Origin: Bacillota bacterium
GTDB lineage: Bacteria > Bacillota > Desulfitobacteriia > Desulfitobacteriales > Desulfitobacteriaceae
DNA: 47,680 nt
NCBI GenBank assembly: GCA_030706025.1
Contig: JAUZPJ010000002.1
Location: 1 to 47,680, forward strand
Direction of reading: 5' to 3'
The notes beneath the pieces were generated by a model that saw only the letters and a program-made list of their open reading frames with translations, was not told the DNA's origin and made no database searches. A program made the translations under genes and the position numbers. This document shows positions 1 to 9,622 of this stretch, piece by piece; positions within the stretch are counted from its first letter, which is position 1, and every line of letters begins with the position of its first letter.

Positions 1-216
1 CTTCTCAGATTGATCATCCAACCTGTTGATCCCATAATTACCAATGAGCGGGTAGGTCATACATACCATTTGCCCCGCATATGAGGGGTCCGTTAACACT
101 TCTTGATAGCCTGTCATTCCCGTATTAAAAACAACTTCACCCAGGGCCACTCCTGTTGCTCCATAAGACTCCCCTATAAAAATCTTCCCAGTCTCAAGCA
201 CAAGTGCTGCTTTCAT
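1..216 (-). CDS. carA: Carbamoyl-phosphate synthase small subunit, N-terminal part (runs off window start)
   Basis: Minus-strand translation from ATG at 216: [62 protein letters not shown]; typical CarA N-terminus, downstream of argD. Confidence 0.93.
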   Translation of the reverse strand, partial: MKAALVLETGKIFIGESYGATGVALGEVVFNTGMTGYQEVLTDPSYAGQMVCMTYPLIGNYGINRLDDQSEK

Positions 217-403
217 TTCGCCCCTCCTCAGGAAAACCCCTATCCATTTTCTGAAAATCCTACATTCAAAATTCTTGCCTTCTACATTTAAAAAACACTC
301 ATCTAGCCAACTGTGTTCTATACTGCCAAGATCCTCTTATCCATCTTCATGAACACTCAACTACAGATATCACTTTTTCAACGCGAAGTAACCTTTTTTG
401 ATC

Positions 404-1612
404 TTACTTCCAGATTTCTCCTAAGACTTCATCAAGGATCTCCAAGGCTTTATCCATTTCAGGTTTTTCAACGATAAGTGGAGGGAGGAACCGCAAGATC
501 TTACCACCAACACAGTTAATCAAAAGTCCCTTTTGCAGACAAGCTGCTACAATTTCTGGACCTAACTTAGATACGGGCCACCCCAAAATAAACCCTTTTC
601 CGCGGACAGGATCACCCGTCTGATACTTCTGGGCTAGTTGATCAAGTCCCTTTTGGAAATACACCGCTCGTTCCTGGACTCCTTCAAAGAATCCTTCTTG
701 GAGCATCACATCTAAAACAGCGCACCCTACCGCAGTAGCCAAAGGGTTACCTCCAAAGGTAGAGGCATGATCACCTGGTTGAAAAGCCTGCGCCACTTCA
801 TCTTTTGCGAGTATTGCACCCATCGGCACCCCACCGCCTAAAGCTTTAGCCAAAGACATAATATCAGGAACTACTCCGCTCCACTCATAAGCGAAAAGCT
901 TTCCAGTCCGCCCAACCCCACACTGAACTTCATCAAAAATCAGCAAAGCTCCATATTGGTCACACAAAGCGCGCGCTCCCTGAAGAAACTCAATGGAAGC
1001 CGGAATCACGCCTCCTTCACCCTGAATTGGTTCAATAAAGACAGCTGCCGTATTCTCATTGACCTTAGACTTTAGATCCTCGAGATCATTTAAAGCAGCA
1101 TACGAAAAGCCGACAGGGAGGGGATCAAACCCGTTCTGATATTTTGTTTGCCCAGTAAGTGTAAGGGTTGCTAACGTTCTTCCGTGGAATGAATTTTCCA
1201 TGGCCACAACCTCAAATTTATTCGCCCCAAATTTTTGCTTAGCATATTTCCTTGCCAGTTTAAAAGCGGCTTCATTGGCTTCGGCGCCACTGTTGCAAAA
1301 AAACACTTTATCCGCAAAAGAATGCTCCACCAAACGCTCAGCTAAGGCAACCTGATTTTCGATCCAGTAAATATTCGAAGTGTGCAAAAGCATTTGAGCC
1401 TGTTCTTGTATCGCGTGCACGATCGCCGGATGACTATGTCCTAGAGAGTTAACTGCCAGTCCCGTTACAAAATCCAAATATCGTTTCCCTTCTGGATTCC
1501 AAACCCAGGCACCCTCTCCTTTAACGATCGTCATAGGCAGACGGCCATAAGTATTCATTATCACGTTTTTCCCACGTTCAACGATCTCTTCAGTAGATAA
1601 GCCTTTCAACAT
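404..1612 (-). CDS. argD: Acetylornithine aminotransferase
   Basis: Class III PLP aminotransferase motifs (FFCNSGAEANEAA, LIFDEVQCGVGRTG, STFGGNPLA). Start moved to MLKGL, preceded by GGAGG; the track ORF extends to 1663. Confidence 0.93.
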   Translation of the reverse strand: MLKGLSTEEIVERGKNVIMNTYGRLPMTIVKGEGAWVWNPEGKRYLDFVTGLAVNSLGHSHPAIVHAIQEQAQMLLHTSNIYWIENQVALAERLVEHSFADKVFFCNSGAEANEAAFKLARKYAKQKFGANKFEVVAMENSFHGRTLATLTLTGQTKYQNGFDPLPVGFSYAALNDLEDLKSKVNENTAAVFIEPIQGEGGVIPASIEFLQGARALCDQYGALLIFDEVQCGVGRTGKLFAYEWSGVVPDIMSLAKALGGGVPMGAILAKDEVAQAFQPGDHASTFGGNPLATAVGCAVLDVMLQEGFFEGVQERAVYFQKGLDQLAQKYQTGDPVRGKGFILGWPVSKLGPEIVAACLQKGLLINCVGGKILRFLPPLIVEKPEMDKALEILDEVLGEIWK

Positions 1613-1667
1613 CTCTATACCTCCATTTTCGATATTCGATAAGTGATATTGTGACCCGAACAATTAT

Positions 1668-2564
1668 TTATCCCTTAAACATCGTGCCGATCCCGCCATC
1701 CGTAAAGAGTTCCAACAAAATGGCGTGACTTAATCGACCATCAAGAATATGCACACTGCCCACGCCGCCCTCCAAAGCCGAGACAGCACACTCTACTTTA
1801 GGCAGCATTCCTCCGCTTAAAATCCCCTGCTCCACAAGTTGATCGACTTCGCTTCTTGAAATTGTAGAGATGAGCGAGTCCTTATCCTCTACATCTCGCA
1901 ATATCCCACTCACATCCGTTAAAAGAAGTAGCTTATCCGCTTGCAAGGCCTCGGCAATTTTTCCGGCAGCCGTATCCGCATTGACATTGTAAGTTTCCCC
2001 ATCTTCCCCACTCGCTACAGGAGAAATAACGGGAATATATCCCTGACTCAGTAAGGTCTCCAAAATATCAGGCGTGACACTCTGGATCTCACCGACGTAA
2101 CCTAAATCAACGTCTTCCATTTCCCCTTGGCTGTTGGGCATTTGCATAGGTTTCTTAATTGCGACTAATAATTGCGCATCTTTACCGGATAAACCGACAC
2201 TCTTGCCCCCGAAGCGATTGAGCAGTGAGACCATCTCTGTATTCAACTTCCCTAACAAAACCATTTGCGCAATCTCCATAGTTTGGGCATCAGTCACTCT
2301 CAAACCCCGCACAAACTGGCTCTCAATTCCCACCTTTTTCAACATAGAGTTAATTTCTGGTCCCCCACCGTGGACCAATACGGGCTTAATCCCCACGGAA
2401 TGTAAAAGCAGGACATCCATGATGACGGATTCCTTCAATACAGGATCCACCATGGCATGACCGCCATACTTAATCACCACGATCTTCCCCGCAAATTTCT
2501 GGATATACGGCAAGGCTTCCACTAAAACTCGGGCTTTCCCTAAGCCCTGTTCCATCGGGGTCAT
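1668..2564 (-). CDS. argB: Acetylglutamate kinase
   Basis: [33 protein letters not shown] motifs; start at MTPMEQ after GGAGG (track start 2588). Confidence 0.95.
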   Translation of the reverse strand: MTPMEQGLGKARVLVEALPYIQKFAGKIVVIKYGGHAMVDPVLKESVIMDVLLLHSVGIKPVLVHGGGPEINSMLKKVGIESQFVRGLRVTDAQTMEIAQMVLLGKLNTEMVSLLNRFGGKSVGLSGKDAQLLVAIKKPMQMPNSQGEMEDVDLGYVGEIQSVTPDILETLLSQGYIPVISPVASGEDGETYNVNADTAAGKIAEALQADKLLLLTDVSGILRDVEDKDSLISTISRSEVDQLVEQGILSGGMLPKVECAVSALEGGVGSVHILDGRLSHAILLELFTDGGIGTMFKG

Positions 2565-2685
2565 CTCAACCACCTCCAACTTCTCCATAGACCTAACCTT
2601 CTATTCATTTATCGAACTCTGTTCTCTAATTTTAACCTAAATAATTACAAAACCTTATGTTGTCCACTTCTAGGTCGTATGTTCA

Positions 2686-3954
2686 TTAAGTTCGATAACT
2701 ACCATTAATCGTGACGTACTCATGGGTAAGATCGCATCCCCAAGCTGTTGCTAGCTCTTCCCCGCTGTTAAGATTCAGCCTAATCTGTACATCTTTGGCA
2801 CTGAGAATTTCTTTAGCCTTCTCCTCCGAAAATTCAACCCCTTTACCTGCTTGAGCGACGATGAGATCTCCCAGATAAACATCCACCTTTTCCGGCATAA
2901 ACTCCGCTCCAGAGTACCCTGCGGCCGTTAAAATACGTCCCCAGTTGGCATCCTCTCCAAACAATGCAGCTTTAACCAAGCTGGATCCACAAATACTGCG
3001 CGCAATCTTACGGGCATCGTCTTTTGTTTTAGCACCAGAAACCTTCACTTCCATAAACTTGCTGGCCCCTTCCCCATCCCGGGCAATATCTTGAGCCAAC
3101 TGAACACACATCATCTTTACCATTTTCTCAAAGTTAGCCGCGTCTTCTCTGTTTAGATTCACTCCAGAGGCGCCATTTGCCAGTAAAAGCACCATATCAT
3201 TCGTACTTGTATCTCCATCAACTGTGACCATATTGAAGCTTTCATCGACAGCCTCACGCAAGATCCGCTGCAATTCTGTGGCTGTAACGTTTGCATCTGT
3301 CGTCATAAATCCCAACATCGTCCCCATATTTGGGTGAATCATACCTGATCCCTTGGCCATTCCGCCAAGATGAATCACGCCTCCCTGTGAACAGGGGAAC
3401 TCGTAGGCGTATTCTTTCACCATCGTATCCGTTGTCATAATCGCCTGTGCCGCCCGATGAGCACCTTCTACAACTGTATCGTTCTGCCCACGAATTCCTT
3501 TGACCACTTCTCCGAGAAGTTCAGAACTCGCCACACGAATTCCATTTAAGACCCGATCAATCGGCATCTCCACCCCAATCACTCCAGTTGAGGCCACAAG
3601 CACATCCTCAGGAGGAACAGCCAAAAACATAGCTGCAGTTTGGGCCATGGCCAGCGCGGTCTTGTCCCCGTATTCACCGACACAAGCATTGGCATTCCCA
3701 CTATTGATGACAATGGCTTGGGCCAAACCGTCGTTCAAATGGCGCTGCGTTAAATACAGTGGGTGAGCCTTAACTAAGTTCCGAGTATATACCCCAGCGG
3801 CTTGAGCTTGCACCTGAGAAAAAATCAGCGCGACGTCGTATTTATCTTTATACTTAATTCCCGCTTGAACACCAACAGCATAAAATCCCTTTGGGGCAGC
3901 TACGCCCCCTTGAATCGACTTCCAAGCCTTTTCAGCATTATCCACGAATTGCAC
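2686..3954 (-). CDS. argJ: Bifunctional glutamate N-acetyltransferase/amino-acid acetyltransferase
   Basis: ArgJ family; autoproteolysis region GGMAKGSGMIHPNMGTMLGFMTTDA. Confidence 0.95.
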   Translation of the reverse strand: MQFVDNAEKAWKSIQGGVAAPKGFYAVGVQAGIKYKDKYDVALIFSQVQAQAAGVYTRNLVKAHPLYLTQRHLNDGLAQAIVINSGNANACVGEYGDKTALAMAQTAAMFLAVPPEDVLVASTGVIGVEMPIDRVLNGIRVASSELLGEVVKGIRGQNDTVVEGAHRAAQAIMTTDTMVKEYAYEFPCSQGGVIHLGGMAKGSGMIHPNMGTMLGFMTTDANVTATELQRILREAVDESFNMVTVDGDTSTNDMVLLLANGASGVNLNREDAANFEKMVKMMCVQLAQDIARDGEGASKFMEVKVSGAKTKDDARKIARSICGSSLVKAALFGEDANWGRILTAAGYSGAEFMPEKVDVYLGDLIVAQAGKGVEFSEEKAKEILSAKDVQIRLNLNSGEELATAWGCDLTHEYVTINGSYRT

Positions 3955-4107
3955 TCTCCTTTATAGAACATCGAAACTTTTCTTATTCGTTCCCAAGTAT
4001 TCTTCTCGATCGAATCTCGAGATAAATACAAGTTGAGAGAGTCCCAAACCTACACTTGCCAAGTCAAGAATGCAAGTCCGAGAACCGTCCCTAGCTTGAA
4101 CTTTGGT

Positions 4108-5133
4108 TTAAGGCCAGAGGGCCGTCCCCTGAAGTCCCTGCCCTTCGGGCCATCCCATTGCTAGATTCATATTTTGAACAGCCTGGCCCGCCGCCCCTTT
4201 AATCAGGTTATCTATTGTGGAAATAATAACAACGTTCCCTGTTCGCTGATCAAGTGTCAACTGCAAAAAGGCATGATTGCTGCCGCTGGAAAACTTGGTC
4301 TGAGGCCAAGTTCCCTGTGGTAATACATGAATAAATTCCTCTTGCTCATACTGTTCTAGCCAGCACCTGCGCAGTTCTTCCTCTTGGATTCCTTCTTGTG
4401 TTTTTGCATAGATCGTAATCAACATTCCGCGTGTCATAGGCACTAAATGTGGTGTAAAATTTATGGTTAAAGGCTGCCCTGCCGCTCGGGATAATTCCTG
4501 TTCGATTTCTGGAGTATGACGGTGCGTTGCCACTCCATAAGCCTTAAAATTCTCATTGACCTCAGAATAATGATTACCTAATGAAACCCCTCTACCTGCC
4601 CCAGAAACTCCGGATTTGGCATCAATAATCAAATATCCTGTCTGAAGCATCTTTTTGCGCAGCAAAGGAACTAAGGCTAGCAGCGTAGCTGTAGGATAAC
4701 AGCCAGGGTTGGCGATTAGAGATTTTCCTCGAATTTGCTCCCTGTACAACTCCGGTAAACCATAGACAGCGTCCTTAAGCAGTTCACTTGCGGGGTGCTT
4801 AATTTTGTACCATTTCTCATAGACCTCCGCTGAATTCAGCCGAAAGTCCGCCCCTAAATCAATAACTTTTATCTTGCGCGCCAAAAAAGCGCCTGTTCTT
4901 TCTGCCGTCAAGCCATGGGGGAGAGCACAAAACAACACATCCAGATCAGGAATAGTTTCATCCTGTAGGATCCCCACATTTTGACCCGACCAATGTGGAT
5001 AAACTGAATCGTAATCCTCTCCGGCAACACTGGATGAACCAAGATACAAATCATTCACTTCTTCATGTCTATGTAATAACCGAACCAATTCCTGCCCTGC
5101 ATATCCTGTTGCACCAAGAACACCAACTTTCAT
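4108..5133 (-). CDS. argC: N-acetyl-gamma-glutamyl-phosphate reductase
   Basis: MKVGVLGATGYAGQELVRLL, NPGCYPTATLL active-site motif; start at MKVGV with GGAGGG upstream. Confidence 0.95.
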   Translation of the reverse strand: MKVGVLGATGYAGQELVRLLHRHEEVNDLYLGSSSVAGEDYDSVYPHWSGQNVGILQDETIPDLDVLFCALPHGLTAERTGAFLARKIKVIDLGADFRLNSAEVYEKWYKIKHPASELLKDAVYGLPELYREQIRGKSLIANPGCYPTATLLALVPLLRKKMLQTGYLIIDAKSGVSGAGRGVSLGNHYSEVNENFKAYGVATHRHTPEIEQELSRAAGQPLTINFTPHLVPMTRGMLITIYAKTQEGIQEEELRRCWLEQYEQEEFIHVLPQGTWPQTKFSSGSNHAFLQLTLDQRTGNVVIISTIDNLIKGAAGQAVQNMNLAMGWPEGQGLQGTALWP

Positions 5134-5170
5134 ATCTCGTCCCTCCACTCTTTGTATTAATCATTTCATA

Positions 5171-5199
5171 ATTATACATTCACGCGTATAAAAATTCAA
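5171..5199 (-). promoter_or_regulatory. arg operon promoter (TTGAAT-17-TATAAT)
   Basis: Minus strand TTGAAT / 17 nt / TATAAT upstream of argC. Confidence 0.7.
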
Positions 5200-5202
5200 T
5201 GC
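5183..5202. promoter_or_regulatory. Putative ArgR/AhrC ARG box overlapping the -35
   Basis: Plus strand cgcgtATAAAAATTCAAtg resembles the Bacillus ARG box (CATGAATAAAAATTCAA); a second weaker GTGAATGTATAATTATGAA lies over the -10 on the minus strand. Confidence 0.5.
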
Positions 5203-5210
5203 TTATGCTC

Positions 5211-5236
5211 AAAAAAGGGAGGTCTTTCTCCCCCCA
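5211..5236 (-). terminator. Rho-independent terminator between the M20 gene and argC
   Basis: Minus strand GGGGGG-AGAAAGA-CCTCCC-TTTTTT. Confidence 0.7.
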
Positions 5237-5311
5237 ATTAATTGATCATCCAAATTGCTTGTCCATATTTGAATAACCTTTGACTAGTATTACCACCCTA
5301 TCGATTTAATA

Positions 5312-6478
5312 TTACTTGTGTAACCGAAACTCTCTTTTGATCTTTTGTAAGAGATTCTTATCATTAATTACATCCCAACCCGTTAGGGCTAGGGTTTGCA
5401 TAGCCAGCATTAATAATTCTTTTCCGTCTGTCGAAAGAACTGCTTGGGCAAATTCTCGCGTATGAGGTATCTCTGTACCATTACCTAAGGTTAAATAAGG
5501 ATGAATTGCCGGAACAACCCTGCTGACGTTACCCATGTCAACGGACCCCATGGCAGTTTGTGGTGGAGCTATTCGATCAATACCCATCTCTTGAAGATTT
5601 CTTGTAAAACACTCTGCCAAGGACAGGTTCGTATGCATTTCGTCATATGAAAACTCAAATTTCTGCCAAGTCATCCTTGCCGAAACCATCGAAGCTGCCC
5701 CTTCAGCACAACGAATAACTTTTTCTCTCAATTCATCCAAATCTTTGCGCCTTCGTGCTCGAATGTAAAACCGTGCTACTGCACGTTCCGGCACAATATT
5801 AGGCACAGTTCCCCCCTCGATAATAATCCCGTTAATTTTCATATCTTGAGGGATCTGTTTTTTCAAGGCATTAATTCCAACGAAGAAATTAATCATGGCA
5901 TCCAATGCATTGACCCCAAAACTAGATGCCGCCACGGCATGGGCAGCCCGCCCACGAAAGGTAAATTCTATGGCATCAAGAGCAAGACTAGAGATAATGG
6001 GGACATTTTGGCTGCCCGGATGAAACATAATAGCAGCATCGATACCCCCAAAGATTCCTTTCTCAACCAGTGTCACTTTAGCTCCGCTTGTTTCTTCCGC
6101 CGGACTGCCAATGACCAAGACCTCACCAGATAGTTCTAAACTTTTACTCAGAACAACCGCAGCGCCCGCGCTAGCTCCCCCAATTAAATTATGTCCACAG
6201 CCATGTCCTATATCTGGCAAGGCATCGTACTCCGCCAAAAATGCTACCCTAGGACCAGGACGTTTACCCGAAAATCTTGCCATGAAGGCTGTTTCTACCC
6301 CTGCGATACTGCGAACAATTTCAAACCCATGTTTCTGAAGAAAACTGCAAAGCATATTTGAGGCAAAGTACTCCTTATATCCAAGTTCCGGGTGCTCTCC
6401 AATTTGCCGAGCAACTTCCCACACCTCTTCATGAAGATGTTGTGCCTGTGCTATAAAAAATCCCTTAATAGCGTCCAT
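5312..6478 (-). CDS. M20-family metal-dependent amidohydrolase (AbgB/HipO-like)
   Basis: LAEYDALPDIGHGCGHNLIGGASAGAA, GSPAEETSGAKV, GRAAHAAA-like motifs. Likely start MDAIKGF (track start 6559). Confidence 0.8.
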   Translation of the reverse strand: MDAIKGFFIAQAQHLHEEVWEVARQIGEHPELGYKEYFASNMLCSFLQKHGFEIVRSIAGVETAFMARFSGKRPGPRVAFLAEYDALPDIGHGCGHNLIGGASAGAAVVLSKSLELSGEVLVIGSPAEETSGAKVTLVEKGIFGGIDAAIMFHPGSQNVPIISSLALDAIEFTFRGRAAHAVAASSFGVNALDAMINFFVGINALKKQIPQDMKINGIIIEGGTVPNIVPERAVARFYIRARRRKDLDELREKVIRCAEGAASMVSARMTWQKFEFSYDEMHTNLSLAECFTRNLQEMGIDRIAPPQTAMGSVDMGNVSRVVPAIHPYLTLGNGTEIPHTREFAQAVLSTDGKELLMLAMQTLALTGWDVINDKNLLQKIKREFRLHK

Positions 6479-6577
6479 GGATATCCCAACTCTCTGCTCC
6501 AAATTCAAGTTTACTAATGGTTTTTGAACCAGGCAAATATCCCAAATATCGCAAAACACGACACCCCAAATGGTGCG

Positions 6578-7051
6578 TTAGATTTTTAACAAGCGCCGAA
6601 TTATTTCTTCCGGGGTAAGACCCAGTGATAACCTAAACGTTCCTACCCTAAACTTTACTTCTACCCCCATTTTATGAGCCGCTGCTAAGAAATCAGCTTT
6701 ATTTTTAAGCAGTCCTTGAGCAACTAATTGATCCGCAATTTGTTCTAAACTAGCTCCCTCCGCAATCACAAAATCTCGGTCGATTGCAATTGTATCTGCC
6801 GAGGGCAACCCGTCTTGGGGTTTGTTGGATCTGACCGAGGGAGGGGACTGTCGTGTTTGTGAGTTTTGTAGAGTTTGATTCGTTTGAGGTTGTGTAGATT
6901 GTGCAGTTTGCGACGTTGATGAGGTATGAGGCGTTTGTGATGTAGTTTGGTTTAAAGCCTGTCCTTGCAGCGGAGGTATAACCATCGCCAACATCGCACT
7001 TAAAATAAACCCCGAACCTAGACCGAGCCAATAGGAACGAGTTACCTTCAT
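6578..7051 (-). CDS. Membrane-anchored protein with Q/T/S-rich linker and a YceG/MltG-like C-terminal domain
   Basis: N-terminal TM segment, low-complexity linker, then IADQLVAQGLLKNKADFLAAAH...FRVGTFRLSLGLTPEEIIRRLL, resembling the small MltG-like domain. Confidence 0.6.
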   Translation of the reverse strand: MKVTRSYWLGLGSGFILSAMLAMVIPPLQGQALNQTTSQTPHTSSTSQTAQSTQPQTNQTLQNSQTRQSPPSVRSNKPQDGLPSADTIAIDRDFVIAEGASLEQIADQLVAQGLLKNKADFLAAAHKMGVEVKFRVGTFRLSLGLTPEEIIRRLLKI

Positions 7052-7545
7052 TGGATTACTCCTTTGTGCTGAGTTTTCAGTACCATCTGAACAGCATCTT
7101 GGCTAAGTAATAGATTCTGAGCAATTTCTGGTACACCTTGCCCGCGCGCAGCCAGTTCCAGTACTTGCTGATATTTTGATGAGATAAAACGTGGGGGTTC
7201 ATCATCTTTATTAAGAATGTTGATTTTAGTTATGGCTTTTCTGTCGTTAAGTTGTGTTGGTTCATATATAGAGCCTTTCAGTTCGTCTTGCTTTAATTCC
7301 GTTCCTTTAAGTTCCCTAAGTTCAATAAATTCCGCTTCCTTAAGATCCTTCTTTTCAACGTTCGTATTTTGCACTTCGTTCACAAGAAGATTAAGCTGAT
7401 CCTGCACCCTGATGATTTCTCTTCTTAAATACGCTAGTCCTTTTAAGGCTGTCTTGGCCTCATCGTTAGGTGAACTCTGCCAGCGCCAGCCCAAGAACAA
7501 AAATACCGCTCCTAGAAAAAATAGAATGATCGATAGAACTCCCAC
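7048..7545 (-). CDS. DUF6115/SwrB-like membrane protein (TM + coiled coil + C-terminal HTH-like)
   Basis: N-terminal TM, central Glu/Lys-rich region, C-terminal VLELAARGQGVPEIAQNLLLSQDAVQMVL. GTG start proposed after GGAGG; track start is 7578. Confidence 0.45.
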   Translation of the reverse strand: MGVLSIILFFLGAVFLFLGWRWQSSPNDEAKTALKGLAYLRREIIRVQDQLNLLVNEVQNTNVEKKDLKEAEFIELRELKGTELKQDELKGSIYEPTQLNDRKAITKINILNKDDEPPRFISSKYQQVLELAARGQGVPEIAQNLLLSQDAVQMVLKTQHKGVIQ

Positions 7546-7693
7546 CCATTTTCCTCCTTCATTCCTACAAACCCGCAATAGCCTTTCGACAGATTGGGTG
7601 GTTAAGCTTTATTGTTTTCATAACTGATTATTCGCGAAATAGCGTTGTTCTCCTGCAAAGAGTAATGTAAACTTTGCTAGTTACCTTAGCCAT

Positions 7694-8431
7694 TTACCTT
7701 AAGCTTTTAGTTTCTTCACTCTGTTTACTAAAATAGACACTTATACCCTGAAAAATTGCAACGGCCAGTTTTTGTTGATAGTCTGGTTTCGTTAATAACT
7801 GTTCTTCATCAGGATTTGATAGAAAACCTAATTCGACAGTCACAGCTGCCTGGTGTGCCTTTTTTAATACATAGATATCTTGATTTCCCTTGACTACTCT
7901 TTTTCCACCCGTCATAGTATTGAGCTCCTGTTGAATCGCTTGAGCTAATAGCTTCCCCTCCGGAGAATCTGAATGATAAAACGTTTGTGCTCCTGTAAGC
8001 TTTGGGTTTGGAAAACTATTGGCATGGATGCTAAGATATACATCGGCCTGACTGTCCATGGCCAGCTGAATGCGTTGGGCTAAATCCTCTCGTTTTCGTT
8101 TTAACAGTCCTTGGGACGTTCCAAGATCGCGATCGTCCTCTCTAACCATAATTGTCTTAGCCCCACTTTGTTGTACCAAAGTTTGTAATCGTTTGGACAC
8201 GCCCAAAGTAATATCTTTCTCTAAAACCTTGCTTTTGCCAACCGCCCCTGGATCCACTCCCCCATGTCCAGCATCGATTACTACGACTCTGTTTCCCAGG
8301 GTCCAACTCCAGATCTTCTTATCCTGTCCCCAAAGACCCCAACTGACGGTTAACGCCAAAATAAAGGCAAGTGCTATCCCCATTATAACTACCTTACGCC
8401 GACCCATTCTCACAACCAAAATAGGCTTCAT
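7694..8431 (-). CDS. cwlD: N-acetylmuramoyl-L-alanine amidase CwlD (spore cortex)
   Basis: VVIDAGHGGVDPGAVG, YLSIHANSFPNP, AVTVELGFLSNPDEE; located downstream of rpsI as in Bacillus. Start at MKPILVV after GGAGG. Confidence 0.85.
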   Translation of the reverse strand: MKPILVVRMGRRKVVIMGIALAFILALTVSWGLWGQDKKIWSWTLGNRVVVIDAGHGGVDPGAVGKSKVLEKDITLGVSKRLQTLVQQSGAKTIMVREDDRDLGTSQGLLKRKREDLAQRIQLAMDSQADVYLSIHANSFPNPKLTGAQTFYHSDSPEGKLLAQAIQQELNTMTGGKRVVKGNQDIYVLKKAHQAAVTVELGFLSNPDEEQLLTKPDYQQKLAVAIFQGISVYFSKQSEETKSLR

Positions 8432-8540
8432 TCTCATCCTCCTCACCCAGTCTATTCCGTCATACATTATGGTGGAGTGCGACGGAATATGCGTAGGGCT
8501 TGTCGGAAATAACGCAAATATCTAACATTTACGCAAAGAC

Positions 8541-8571
8541 AAAAAAGGAAGGGATAAAATCCCTTCCTTTT
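8541..8571 (-). terminator. Terminator of the rplM-rpsI transcript
   Basis: Minus strand AAAGGAAGGGATTTTATCCCTTCCTTTTTT. Confidence 0.88.
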
Positions 8572-8604
8572 CGAACATAATTTGTAAGGAGTAACCCGCA
8601 CTTC

Positions 8605-9000
8605 TTAACGTTTTGAGAATTGTGGAGCCTTACGAGCTTTCTTCAAGCCATATTTGCGACGTTCCTTCATGCGTGGGTCACGTGTCAGGAAACCAGCTCT
8701 TTTCAAACTTGGACGGAGACTAATATCCGCCTTCAACAAGGCACGTGCAACGCCCAAGCGAATAGCACCAGCTTGGCCCGTCGTACCCCCTCCGTGAGCA
8801 AGAGCGATAACATCATACTTAGCAAGTGTATCTGTTATGGTAAAAGGTTGTTGTACAATCATTTCCAGTGTTTTCTTGCCGAAGTACTCCGCTAATTCAC
8901 GTTTATTAATAATAAACTTTCCTTCACCGGGAATAAGGCGAACGCGTGCAATTGCATTTTTGCGTCGTCCTGTTGCAGCATATTGTAATTGAGTTGCCAT
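8605..9000 (-). CDS. rpsI: 30S ribosomal protein S9
   Basis: [16 protein letters not shown] ... C-terminal [14 protein letters not shown]. Confidence 0.98.
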   Translation of the reverse strand: MATQLQYAATGRRKNAIARVRLIPGEGKFIINKRELAEYFGKKTLEMIVQQPFTITDTLAKYDVIALAHGGGTTGQAGAIRLGVARALLKADISLRPSLKRAGFLTRDPRMKERRKYGLKKARKAPQFSKR

Positions 9001-9023
9001 GTTTAACTTCCTCCTTCCTAAAT

Positions 9024-9455
9024 CTATTGAATGGTCCAGATTTCAGGTTGTTGAGCTTGATGGGGGTGTGATTCTCCCTTGTACACTTTTAATTTGGTGT
9101 ACATTTGGGCGCCCAACTTGTTATGAGGAAGCATTCCCTTCACGGCATGTTCCATAGCTCGTTCAGGCATTGTTTGCATCAGTTTCTTGTAAGGAACTTC
9201 TTTCAACCCACCGGGATAACCAGAGTGACGACGATACAATTTGTCGTTAAGTTTGTTACCTGTTAACACCAATTTTTCAGCATTAATAATAATAACATGA
9301 TCCCCAGTGTCAACATTAGGGGTGAATGTCGGTTTATGTTTACCTCTCAGGAGACGTGCTGCTTCAGTAGCGATACGACCCAAGGGGATTCCCGCTGCGT
9401 CAATGATATACCATTTGCGATCTTGGTCTTGTGCTTTCGCAAAGAACGTGGTCAT
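9024..9455 (-). CDS. rplM: 50S ribosomal protein L13
   Basis: [47 protein letters not shown]. Confidence 0.98.
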   Translation of the reverse strand: MTTFFAKAQDQDRKWYIIDAAGIPLGRIATEAARLLRGKHKPTFTPNVDTGDHVIIINAEKLVLTGNKLNDKLYRRHSGYPGGLKEVPYKKLMQTMPERAMEHAVKGMLPHNKLGAQMYTKLKVYKGESHPHQAQQPEIWTIQ

Positions 9456-9572
9456 GACTTTCCCTCCAATTAGCAGTATTCTGTTTTTTATTCACACTTG
9501 CATGGGGCTCAATCATGCTCGCGGCATTCCTTGATTATGGGGCTCAATCACAGTCAAGGAATAAAAACTCAT
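9456..9572 (-). ncRNA. rplM 5' leader (candidate L13 autoregulatory leader) with two hairpins
   Basis: Two stem-loops by eye (9526-9562 and 9500-9518) between promoter and RBS. Confidence 0.6.
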
Positions 9573-9578
9573 GATAGT

Positions 9579-9607
9579 ATTTTATTTAAATTCTAATCAA
9601 ATGTCAA
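9579..9607 (-). promoter_or_regulatory. rplM promoter (TTGACA-17-TAAAAT)
   Basis: Perfect -35 and 17-nt spacer on the minus strand. Confidence 0.8.
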
Positions 9608-9622
9608 GTAATTTTGGTTTAC

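Noticed and set aside
103-291. Plus-strand ORFs throughout the track (e.g. 103-291, 2134-2460, 25801-26364, 31224-31730, 35307-35750)
   Set aside because: All lie antisense to confidently identified genes, have low-complexity or unfamiliar sequences and no convincing RBS context; treated as chance ORFs.
3955-4107. argC-argJ spacer containing AGGGACGGTTCTCGGACTTGCATTC and a small GACTTGC/GCAAGT inverted repeat, faintly like a REP or intron remnant
   Set aside because: Too short, single copy in this window and no transposase or intron domain; a genome-wide copy count would be needed.
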